DNA of 41,258 bases from Paenibacillus sp. Soil787 (GTDB taxonomy: Bacteria; Bacillota; Bacilli; Paenibacillales; NBRC-103111), in assembly GCF_001429545.1 (NCBI RefSeq), contig NZ_LMSP01000023.1:266-41523 (forward strand), in the 5' to 3' direction. Position numbers and translations under genes: made by a program. Positions 34,945 through 41,258 of the stretch are shown here, piece by piece. How positions within the stretch are numbered: the stretch's first letter is position 1; each line of letters opens with the position of its first letter. A model generated the notes under the pieces. The model was not told the DNA's origin, made no database searches, and saw only the letters and a program-made list of their open reading frames with translations.

Positions 34945-35943
34945 CTATACTTTTAGTTCCGGATGGGCGTTAGTCGAGTTTTCAATTTGAATAGTCGCAT
35001 GCGTGATTTGAAATCGTTCCTCGATTTGATGAATAGCTTGCTGGAGAACTACCTGACTATTACGATCATCCGCAATGAGCAAATGGCAGCTCAGAGAATC
35101 AAGGCCTGAAGTAATCGTCCAAATATGTAAATCGTGAACATTGATAACACCATCAATGCTCTCCAATACGTGTTTGACATCCCCATAAGAAACAGCTGCG
35201 GGTGTTCCCTCCATCAATATATGAATCGTCGATTTCAGAACGGTCCAAGCTCCCTTAAGAATAAGTAGAGACACAAGGATACTAATGATTGGATCAGCCG
35301 CATACCAACCGAAGATCAGCATAGCCCCGCCGGCTAAGATAGCCCCCACAGAGCCCAAAGCATCACCTAGAATATGCAGATAAGCGCTGCGCAGGTTAAG
35401 ATTGCCATGCACATCCCCTTTGCGCATAAGTGCCCAAGCACTAAGTAAATTAGCTATTAAACCGACGCATGCAATGAGCATCATTGAACCACTGGCAACA
35501 GCAGGAGGATCTATAAATCGCCCAACTGCTTCCCAGATAATGAGCCCTGCTATTACAAATAGTGTGATAGCGTTGAACAGAGCCGCTAAGATTTCAATTC
35601 TATGAAAACCATAGGATTTATGAGCTGAGGATGGCTTGGCCGCGAACCAAAGGGCGGTAAGACTTAATACAAGAGAGCCAGCATCACTTAACATATGGCC
35701 TGAATCAGAGAGAAGAGCCAAACTATTGGTCCATAATCCACCTACAAACTCTAAAATCATGATGCTCGCTGTTATACATAGCGCAATAAAGAGTCCCTGT
35801 TTATTTCCGCTGTGACCATGGTGGTGATGTCCATGATGTTGTCCATGGTGTGCATGATCGTGTCCTTGGTGATCCATGTGACCACTGCACTTAGAATGAT
35901 CTTTATGTTGGTGTGACTGTACTTCAGACTCATGATGATGCAT
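34945..35943 (-). CDS. czcD: CDF-family zinc/cobalt/cadmium exporter (CzcD-like)
   Basis: The 332-residue metal-proton antiporter has six membrane segments. The N-terminal 48 residues are very His-rich (HHHESEVQSHQHKDHSK, then HHGQHHGHHHHGHSG), a common cytosolic metal-binding tail. Transport-site residues are visible in LLSDSGHMLSDAGS near residue 80 and HILGDALGSVGAI near residue 190, the two His/Asp motifs of zinc CDF proteins. The C-terminal ferredoxin-like domain (residues about 250-325) has HDLHIWTITSG. GGGAGG lies seven bases before the ATG. It is first in an operon with the ArsR-type repressor. Confidence 0.95.
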   Translation of the reverse strand: MHHHESEVQSHQHKDHSKCSGHMDHQGHDHAHHGQHHGHHHHGHSGNKQGLFIALCITASIMILEFVGGLWTNSLALLSDSGHMLSDAGSLVLSLTALWFAAKPSSAHKSYGFHRIEILAALFNAITLFVIAGLIIWEAVGRFIDPPAVASGSMMLIACVGLIANLLSAWALMRKGDVHGNLNLRSAYLHILGDALGSVGAILAGGAMLIFGWYAADPIISILVSLLILKGAWTVLKSTIHILMEGTPAAVSYGDVKHVLESIDGVINVHDLHIWTITSGLDSLSCHLLIADDRNSQVVLQQAIHQIEERFQITHATIQIENSTNAHPELKV

Positions 35944-36012
35944 AGAATTTCCTCCCTGTGTCTCAACCCATTAGAGTGTTGTGCCGCTATTTGATTTTTA
36001 AGTGACACCTTA

Positions 36013-36034
36013 TATATGAGCATTTACTCATATA
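36013..36034. promoter_or_regulatory. Palindromic operator of the czcD operon
   Basis: TATATGAG-CATTTA-CTCATATA is a perfect 8-6-8 inverted repeat about 70 bp before the czcD start and within the AT-rich promoter zone. Its form resembles ArsR/SmtB operators (TATGA-type half-sites). The ArsR protein encoded downstream is the natural candidate to bind it. Confidence 0.75.
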
Positions 36035-36078
36035 TTCATAATAGTAACTTAAACAGGCTGATGTCAATACGGCTTCTG

Positions 36079-36130
36079 CAAAAAAAAGATCGATTCATCT
36101 GCTCAACATCACATGAGCCTGAATCGATCT
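36079..36130 (-). terminator. Terminator of the GerPF-like gene
   Basis: On the minus strand AGATCGATTCA pairs with TGAATCGATCT, followed by seven T. The 11-bp stem is perfect and the loop is about 21 bases. It lies 25 bp past the stop codon and isolates the czcD promoter. Confidence 0.88.
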
Positions 36131-36154
36131 AACGAATGATTGTCTAACTGCCAA

Positions 36155-36379
36155 CTATGTCGCTGTTGCGACTTTATTCGCTCCAGCCTCTATGCCATCC
36201 GGGTCAAATGTGATCGTTGCACTAACCAGCGTATTGATTGCCCCGAAATCTCCCGTTATTCCGCCGCCGGCGCCAGAATACGTTTTGCTTGCACTTGTCG
36301 GAGCAATCACGAAATTATCGCCATTCACCAGATTTCCTTCATTCCTATTAATGTTGAATATTCCTACAAAAGAAGGCAT
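36155..36379 (-). CDS. GerPF/GerPA-like spore germination protein
   Basis: The 74-residue protein begins MPSFVGIFNINRNEGNLVNGDNF, with the typical GerPA/GerPF start PSFVG, NGD, and SASKTYSGAGGG, followed by low-complexity Ala/Gly/Thr residues. GerP proteins help germinants pass the spore coat. In Bacillus they are encoded in a six-gene gerP operon; this one is alone, as are single GerPF homologs elsewhere. GGGTG lies ten bases before the ATG. A CATACACT at 36415-36422 on the minus strand fits a sigma-E -10 box, but I see no convincing -35. Confidence 0.88.
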   Translation of the reverse strand: MPSFVGIFNINRNEGNLVNGDNFVIAPTSASKTYSGAGGGITGDFGAINTLVSATITFDPDGIEAGANKVATAT

Positions 36380-36414
36380 TTCTGATCAGCACCCTTTATC
36401 TATCAAAGTTCTAC

Positions 36415-36422
36415 AGTGTATG
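36415..36422 (-). promoter_or_regulatory. Possible sporulation -10 element of the GerPF-like gene
   Basis: CATACACT on the minus strand matches the sigma-E -10 consensus CATACAnT exactly, 36 bp before the ATG. An AATAT lies slightly too close to be a good -35, so the sigma factor is uncertain. Confidence 0.35.
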
Positions 36423-36457
36423 CCCACCTAGCCATATTTGCGACAGCCTACCCTTAA

Positions 36458-37126
36458 TTATAAATATTCAAGCAGTTCGGCGAAGCTGCGGATTCGTATA
36501 TGTGCACCCTCTAGCTCACCCGACTCTCGAAAACCTGCATAATCGCAAGCAGCTACGGTTAGGTTATTCTGGAGTCCTGCTTCCACATCGGAGGAGCGAT
36601 CGCCAACCATCCACGCGGATTGGATATGATGGGTTTCCAGCAATATTTTTACTAAATCCACCTTGGATCTCGTTCGATGTTGCCCTGCACTATACAATCC
36701 TTCGAATAAATGAGCTACACCTTTGGCTTCAATCACATGCCGCACATAATCTTCTAGTCCATTGCTTGCGACAAATAAACGAATTCCTTTACTATGTAAA
36801 ACTTGTAAGGTCTCAGCCACTCCTTGATAAAGATCGCCTTGCCCCTGCTGCAGTCCCTCCACTTGATACTTAATCAGCAGCTTGTCTGCTTCCTGACGAG
36901 TTTCAAGCTGCTCATTCGGCATTACCCGTTCCCAGATGTGCTCAAGAAGCATGCCTAGCGCCCCTAGGATTCGTTCTTCCGGTGGAGTCTCCCCAGTAAA
37001 AAGACCTTTAGCTCGAAGCTCATCGAACGTCTTATGGTAAGCAGGCAGAAGTAAGGTCTCCGTCTGAAATAGTGTTCCATCCAAGTCAAAAAGCATCGCT
37101 TCTGGTTGTTTTCTCTGATTACTCAT
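36458..37126 (-). CDS. HAD-superfamily phosphatase
   Basis: The product is 222 residues from ATG at 37126, with AAGGAG seven bases upstream; the ATG at 37132 is only one base from that site. HAD motif I is MLFDLDGTLFQTE near residue 12 (nucleophile and acid/base Asp), motif II VASNGLED near 120, motif III the Lys in RSKVD near 155, and motif IV WMVGDRSSDVEAG near 172. The helical cap lies between motifs I and II. It resembles phosphoglycolate phosphatase-type enzymes, but the substrate cannot be told. It diverges from nagB. Confidence 0.9.
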   Translation of the reverse strand: MSNQRKQPEAMLFDLDGTLFQTETLLLPAYHKTFDELRAKGLFTGETPPEERILGALGMLLEHIWERVMPNEQLETRQEADKLLIKYQVEGLQQGQGDLYQGVAETLQVLHSKGIRLFVASNGLEDYVRHVIEAKGVAHLFEGLYSAGQHRTRSKVDLVKILLETHHIQSAWMVGDRSSDVEAGLQNNLTVAACDYAGFRESGELEGAHIRIRSFAELLEYL

Positions 37127-37325
37127 GCTCATGCTCCTTCTACGTTTATTTATCGAATATGATTAAAATGATCTTAGATAAGAATGGCAAACATACCCAA
37201 GTAAGTCAATGTTCATATTAAGGAAAAAGTCTGTTGCCGATAAGAAAAAATTCAGTTATGATTGAAATGAGAGTAATTTGTTTTGAAAATGATACTTTTA
37301 TGCAAAATTCAATCATAATTAATCG

Positions 37326-37359
37326 AAATAGGGTTCACCCCTTGCAAACATCCCTATTT
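37326..37359 (+). promoter_or_regulatory. Inverted repeat upstream of nagBA
   Basis: AAATAGGG (37326-37333) and CCCTATTT (37352-37359) are perfect 8-bp arms with an 18-base spacer, ending 34 bp before the nagB start. It may be an operator or a leader hairpin. It does not resemble the TGGTCTAGACCA-type sites known for GntR-family NagR. Confidence 0.4.
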
Positions 37360-37393
37360 GATAACTTATCTATGAAAAGTGAGGAAGACGATC

Positions 37394-38122
37394 ATGAACC
37401 TTCATATTTTTCAAAATCAACAAGAGCTGAATGAAGCAGGAGCTGGCATTATTACCTCGCTTGTCCAAATGCTGCCTAAAGCGGTACTTGGCTTAGCCAC
37501 TGGCGGAACGCCTGTAGGCATTTATGAGGAGCTAGTTAAAGCTTATGATAAAGGACGGGTTAGCTTTAAATCCGTTACTACCTTTAATTTGGATGAATAT
37601 TGCGGTCTACCAATAGATCACCCAGAAAGCTATCACGCTTATATGCAGCAGCATTTGTTTGCACATATCGACTTACCTGCTGCTAGAGCCCATATCCCAA
37701 ACGGAAATGCAGCGGATCTAGAAGCGGAATGCGAGCGTTATAATCAACTTTTAGAAGAAGCGAAGCAGATCGATTTGCAAATTCTCGGCCTAGGCCATAA
37801 TGGGCATATTGGTTTCAATGAGCCCGATCATTCCTTAATCAGCGGTACACACCGCGTAGAATTAAAAGCGGAGACACGCGAAGCGAATGCACGTTACTTT
37901 ACCTCCATCGACGAAGTTCCGTCCCACGCCTTAACCATGGGAGTAGGCACCATTTTGAAAGCCAAAACGATCCTGTTGATCGTTCGTGGAGCCGATAAAG
38001 CCGAAATCGTACATCGTGCACTTACCGGTCCGATTACAACGGAAATTCCGGCAACCCTTTTGCAAACTCACCCACACCTTGTCGTTCTTCTTGATGCTGA
38101 GGCGGGGAGGCTTTTTGAATGA
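37394..38122 (+). CDS. nagB: Glucosamine-6-phosphate deaminase
   Basis: The 242-residue enzyme converts glucosamine-6-phosphate to fructose-6-phosphate and ammonia. ATG at 37394 is chosen because GAGGAAG lies six bases upstream; GTG at 37379 is in frame but overlaps no good site. Motifs include LGLATGGTPVGIYEEL near residue 35, FNLDEYCGLPIDHPESYHAYM near 70, and LGLGHNGHIGFNEP near 132, with the catalytic Asp and His residues of the family. It shares a 4-bp ATGA overlap with nagA. Together they channel amino sugars from cell wall or chitin into glycolysis. Confidence 0.96.
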   Translation: MNLHIFQNQQELNEAGAGIITSLVQMLPKAVLGLATGGTPVGIYEELVKAYDKGRVSFKSVTTFNLDEYCGLPIDHPESYHAYMQQHLFAHIDLPAARAHIPNGNAADLEAECERYNQLLEEAKQIDLQILGLGHNGHIGFNEPDHSLISGTHRVELKAETREANARYFTSIDEVPSHALTMGVGTILKAKTILLIVRGADKAEIVHRALTGPITTEIPATLLQTHPHLVVLLDAEAGRLFE

Positions 38123-39291
38123 GTGAACTTGTGATTTCGGGGGCTAAGATCGTTACTGAGCATGGAATTATTGAGCAAGGTATCCTTCATGTAAAGGATG
38201 GCTCTATCGCTTTTGTTGGCGAGATGTCCAAGTGGGACCCTTCATCAGCCGGTTCTGCCGCTAGGTCAGTCGATGCCCATGGGAGTTGGTTGCTGCCAGG
38301 ATTCATCGATGTTCACGTTCATGGTGGATACGGCGCCGATTTCATGGATTCGAATCCAGAGACACTTGACATTATTACACGGTTTCATGCCTTACATGGC
38401 ACAACCTCCATGCTGGCTACGACGATGACAGCGACTCGAGAGGCGATTGATCGGGTGCTTGGTGAAGTAGACCGCTATAAGAGCCAGGAGATGCCTTACG
38501 CTCAGCTGCTCGGCGTACATCTGGAAGGTCCTTTCATCTCACCCAAATGGGCAGGTGCGCAGGATCCGAACCTCATGGTACCGCCTCAGCTCTCATGGAT
38601 TGAAGACTGGCACGAGCGCTATCCGCAGCTCATGAAGCAGTTAACCCTGGCCCCCGAACGCGAGGGGGGCCTCGAAATGATCGCGTGGCTGCGCGATCAT
38701 AGCATCGTTGCCGCCTGCGGCCACACCGACGCGACCTATGCCGACATTCAGTCGGCGGTTCGCGAAGGGCTTACGCATGCGGTGCACACCTACAACGCGA
38801 TGAAGCCGCTGCATCATCGCGAGCCTGGAACCGTCGGTGCGATACTCACCGACGAACGCATCAGCGGCGAAGTGATCGCCGATGGGATCCACGTGCACCC
38901 AGCAGCGATTCGCCTGCTGGCTAAGGCGAAGCAGCCGCATGGCTTGCTGCTGATCACGGACGCCATGTCAGCCGCGGGACTCGGCGACGGGCAGTATGAG
39001 CTGGGCGGGCAAGCCGTGACCGTACAGTCGGGCGCAGCCCGGCTGACGGAAAGCGGCGCGCTCGCCGGCAGCACGCTGACGATGATCGAGGCGCTCCGGT
39101 TTATGGTGCGCGAGGTCGGTGTCAGCGTCGAAGACGCAAGCCGCTTCGCGAGCGGCAACCCTGCGAGGCTGCTGCGCCTCGAGGCATCGCACGGCTCGAT
39201 TGCGCAGGGCAAGCAGGCTGACTTGCTGCTTGTCAGCCCTCAATTAGAGCTTGAACATGTGTGGGTTCGCGGCAAAGAAATTACAAATTAA
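38119..39291 (+). CDS. nagA: N-acetylglucosamine-6-phosphate deacetylase
   Basis: The 390-residue amidohydrolase removes acetate from GlcNAc-6-phosphate, supplying NagB. Metal-binding motif PGFIDVHVHGGYGADFMD lies near residue 60, LEGPFISPKWAGAQ near 135, GHTDATYADIQ near 200, and VHTYNAMKPLHHREPG near 222. The catalytic Asp is in LLLITDAMSAAGLGDG near 280. The 3' two thirds, from about 38640 to 39230, is strikingly more GC-rich than the first third, although the frame and motifs continue without a break. Confidence 0.96.
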   Translation: MSELVISGAKIVTEHGIIEQGILHVKDGSIAFVGEMSKWDPSSAGSAARSVDAHGSWLLPGFIDVHVHGGYGADFMDSNPETLDIITRFHALHGTTSMLATTMTATREAIDRVLGEVDRYKSQEMPYAQLLGVHLEGPFISPKWAGAQDPNLMVPPQLSWIEDWHERYPQLMKQLTLAPEREGGLEMIAWLRDHSIVAACGHTDATYADIQSAVREGLTHAVHTYNAMKPLHHREPGTVGAILTDERISGEVIADGIHVHPAAIRLLAKAKQPHGLLLITDAMSAAGLGDGQYELGGQAVTVQSGAARLTESGALAGSTLTMIEALRFMVREVGVSVEDASRFASGNPARLLRLEASHGSIAQGKQADLLLVSPQLELEHVWVRGKEITN

Positions 39292-39429
39292 GTTGGCTGA
39301 TGGATACCGTTGAATCATTTGACCAATCTTGCTCTACATAGATTTGTCTTAAACCGTTATCAATCGCCAAATGCGCAGAATTTAGGTTGCTAGCTCAGAT
39401 GTATGATTCGTATTCGCTGTTGAATGATG

Positions 39430-39611
39430 TTGTAGAAAGTGCAACAATTTATGCCTAAATCTCGCCTCTCTTCCTTCATTGTTGCATCATGTACAACAAA
39501 TTAGCCAAATATGGACCATATCGCATCAATTGAGCTCAAAATGTTGTACGAAATGCAACTTCAAGTTGCAAAATAGCCTTTTGGCGTGTTACTTGTTGTA
39601 TAAAATACAAC
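39430..39611. repeat. Array of four GTTGTA...CAAC palindromes
   Basis: Units start at 39430, 39481, 39543 and 39595, about 51-62 bp apart. Each has arms GTTG(T/C)A and T(G/A)CAAC around five to six bases; the last (GTTGTAT-AAA-ATACAAC) is a perfect 7-bp palindrome. The sequence between units is unrelated and there is no coding frame. Confidence 0.7.
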
Positions 39612-39737
39612 ATTGGTAGCCACGATAGCCCATCAGCCCTCACGAAAGCTGAATGTCTCTAAAATCGTATTTTGGAGTTATGAATACCAGTTGTGAATTC
39701 ATCGACAGTCTCTGATGCAAATATCATTTTTGCTAGT

Positions 39738-39774
39738 CCCGGCTTCGTCTAATCGCGAAGCCGGGGCTTTTTTT
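39738..39774 (+). terminator. Strong intrinsic terminator
   Basis: CCCGGCTTCG (39738-39747) pairs with CGAAGCCGGG (39756-39765), with an eight-base loop, then GCTTTTTTTT. It may end the nagBA transcript or a separate RNA. Confidence 0.9.
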
Positions 39775-39881
39775 CATCTCTCCTCTTTGAAGCTCTTGTA
39801 AATTTGCAGGAAAATACCAACATTTGTCGAAAATCCCTAAACATCATACTTGAGCTCGCACAAGAAAGGGTTTGACGCCTG

Positions 39882-40640
39882 ATGATATATTTGATAAAAA
39901 TCGCTTACACGATACTATTCCCTCCAGGAATTATCATACTTCTACTCTTAGCTATAGCTTTATGGCTGAAGCAAAAAAAGGAGTACCTCGGCACGCTGCT
40001 TGTGGGTCTAGCCGCACTTCTTTTAGGTGTATCCTCCATGCCTTATTTCGGTAATACATTACTAAATTCCATTGAAAAAAGGTACACACCACCAGTTCAA
40101 GTGTCCGGCGACGTGCTAGTTCTACTAACTGGAGGTGCCACCTTAGATCATGCAGACCCTCTTACCAAAGGGGAAGGATATCTGACAGGAAACACAGCTG
40201 CGCGTGTATTAACAGTCGCTGAGCTATACCGAAGCACAAAGCTGCCTATCCTTTTGTCTGGCGGTCAAGTGTTTCCTGACACGGGCAATGAATCTCGGAT
40301 TGCCAAAAGGCATCTTCTCGCACTTGGCGTTCCCGAATCTTCCATTTACATGGATGATAAGAGTCGCAATACCGAGGAAAATGCCGTGAATACCCAAGCT
40401 ATTCTCACAGAAAAGGGATGGAAAGCTCCAATTCTCATCACATCTGCCTTCCACATGGCCCGATCCGTTAAGCAATTCCAAAAACTCAAAATTGACGTAA
40501 TCCCCTATCCAACTGACTATATTTCTGGGCAGAATCAGCGGCTTAGTATCAGCAAATTCATTCCATCATCCAGCGGTTTATCCACCACAACGATTGCGCT
40601 GAAGGAGTTCTTAGGCTTGTTTGCAGCAAGAAACAATTAG
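39882..40640 (+). CDS. YdcF/SanA-type DUF218 membrane protein
   Basis: The 252-residue protein has two N-terminal hydrophobic segments (residues 3-27 and 35-52) followed by a DUF218 domain. Family motifs are VLLTGGATLDHADPLTKGEGYLTGNTAARV near residue 85, ILLSGGQVFPDTGNESR near 122, the SRNTEENAVNTQAIL segment near 163, and LITSAFHMARSVKQF near 187. Related proteins (ElyC, SanA) act in envelope or peptidoglycan precursor metabolism. The start is ATG with AAAGGG eleven bases upstream. A terminator lies 170 bp downstream. Confidence 0.88.
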   Translation: MIYLIKIAYTILFPPGIIILLLLAIALWLKQKKEYLGTLLVGLAALLLGVSSMPYFGNTLLNSIEKRYTPPVQVSGDVLVLLTGGATLDHADPLTKGEGYLTGNTAARVLTVAELYRSTKLPILLSGGQVFPDTGNESRIAKRHLLALGVPESSIYMDDKSRNTEENAVNTQAILTEKGWKAPILITSAFHMARSVKQFQKLKIDVIPYPTDYISGQNQRLSISKFIPSSSGLSTTTIALKEFLGLFAARNN

Positions 40641-40810
40641 ACGGATTGCCGCTATTGGACTAATACTAGTAACAGTTGGCTTTCTTTCGTATCCTTTACA
40701 ACACTTGTGATAAGCGCGATTTCAGAGCCTAAAGTAAGCGAGAGCAGCGTTGAAGTTGTGTATGACGGCTGTAACGGTCGGTTTCCGAGCTTACATCTTC
40801 CGTAAGAAAA

Positions 40811-40840
40811 ACCGTCAGGGCAACCTGACGGTCTTTTTTC
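40811..40840. terminator. Bidirectional intrinsic terminator
   Basis: ACCGTCAGG pairs with CCTGACGGT around GCAA, followed on the plus strand by CTTTTTT and on the minus strand by TTTTTC. It lies 170 bp after the YdcF-like gene. Confidence 0.88.
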
Positions 40841-40863
40841 GTGTTAACCCATACGTTTTGAGC

Positions 40864-40998
40864 AGGGGGAGGGATGGATGTGGGGTTCCAACCGTTTCTT
40901 GAAATCGTGTTTTTTAAAATTTATTTAGCGGTTATAACAAGATTTCAAATACGGACACCGCAAAGCGCCGCTTTTCCACCCCATATCCATTCCCTTTT
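40864..40998. repeat. MITE-like imperfect palindrome, about 135 bp
   Basis: The outer arms GGGATGGATGTGGGGT and ACCCCATATCCATTCCC are near reverse complements. Further in, CCGTTTCTTGAAATCGTGTT and AACAAGATTTCAAATACGG pair as well, so almost the whole element is one stem. A related single arm lies at 2691-2745. No transposase gene is present. Confidence 0.6.
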
Positions 40999-41258
40999 TG
41001 TTCTACTTTGTGCTGCCTTCATCTTTTTCTACCTTGCTGCGGTGGAGCGAACTTCTCTTTGCTACCACTCGCTAAACTGCTTTCTTTTCGTTTGTAAGAA
41101 TGCAAAACATCGTTAGAGATTCAATTCCACATTCCCTCGCGACTGTAACGGTGAAAAAGGGGCTGTCGATTAATTGTGGACAGTTTTAAAGTGCACGGAC
41201 ACATGCAGAGAATGTATATGATTTTTCGGATACATATACAGAATCAGGGCTCAAATCA

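Larger units (their letters stand above)
39292..39881. other. Intergenic region between nagA and the YdcF-like gene
   Basis: No gene is supportable. It holds a four-unit array of GTTGTA palindromes (39430-39611), a TTCATCGACAGTCTCT motif near 39696 shared with the hairpin at 25270, and a strong terminator at 39738. An untranslated RNA ending at that terminator is possible, because nagA ends about 450 bp earlier without a nearer one. Confidence 0.55.
40641..41258. other. Intergenic region at the right window edge
   Basis: It holds a bidirectional terminator (40811-40840) and the long palindromic element at 40864-40998. CTGTAACGGT occurs at about 40769 and again near 41144. CTGTCGATTAATTGTGGACAG-like text near 41163 again resembles the GAGACTGTCGAT motif. 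The 80-codon frame here lies in the palindromic element and is not supported as a gene. Confidence 0.6.

Noticed and set aside
40874..41116. 80-codon plus-strand frame near the right edge
   Set aside because: It overlaps the long palindromic element and has no ribosome site; it is better explained as a repeat.

Overview
The window looks like chromosomal DNA from a spore-forming Firmicute of the Paenibacillus type. The evidence is strong Shine-Dalgarno sites, TTG and GTG starts, several sporulation genes (ytrH, ytrI, ytvI, gerP-like, YheC/YheD family) and a gene order close to the Bacillus subtilis block mdh-icd-citZ ... fxsA-ytvI-pyk-accA-accD-dnaE-ytrHI-ytpI-ytoI. I see no rRNA, tRNA, CRISPR array, phage or intact insertion sequence.

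Layout. Positions 1-3300 hold a small membrane protein gene, a gene for a secreted protein of unknown role, and a repeat-rich intergenic stretch. Positions 3370-7130 (minus strand) carry the TCA genes citZ, icd and mdh, with a CcpC-like operator upstream of citZ. Positions 7430-11060 carry convergent ppx and ppk, whose 3' ends overlap. Positions 11250-13320 hold a YtvI-like permease facing an fxsA/thioesterase pair. Positions 13860-22045 (minus strand) hold dnaE, a yutG-like gene, a 62-residue protein gene, accD, accA and pyk; accD/accA/pyk overlap end to end, and pfkA is absent from its usual place. ytrH and ytrI diverge from dnaE behind a near-consensus sigma-E promoter, followed by ytpI and ytoI. 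Positions 24886-28080 are accessory: a small membrane protein, a nitroreductase, an acyltransferase and a YlbF/YheA-family protein.

The most unusual block is 28250-34463: five consecutive ATP-grasp genes of the spore-coat-associated YheC/YheD family. All five keep the recognisable nucleotide- and metal-binding motifs, and a possible sigma-K promoter lies upstream. B. subtilis is known for a single yheC and yheD pair. After this come a zinc-type CDF exporter with its ArsR/SmtB repressor and a clear palindromic operator, a GerPF-like germination protein, a HAD phosphatase, the nagBA amino-sugar operon and a YdcF-type membrane protein.

The intergenic DNA is rich in short repeats with dyad symmetry: a 240-bp element present twice, three perfect 37-bp tandem hairpin units, a four-unit GTTGTA palindrome array, a 50-bp-period GTTCCG family and a long imperfect palindrome resembling a MITE. 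All calls come from reading the sequence; no database search was run.
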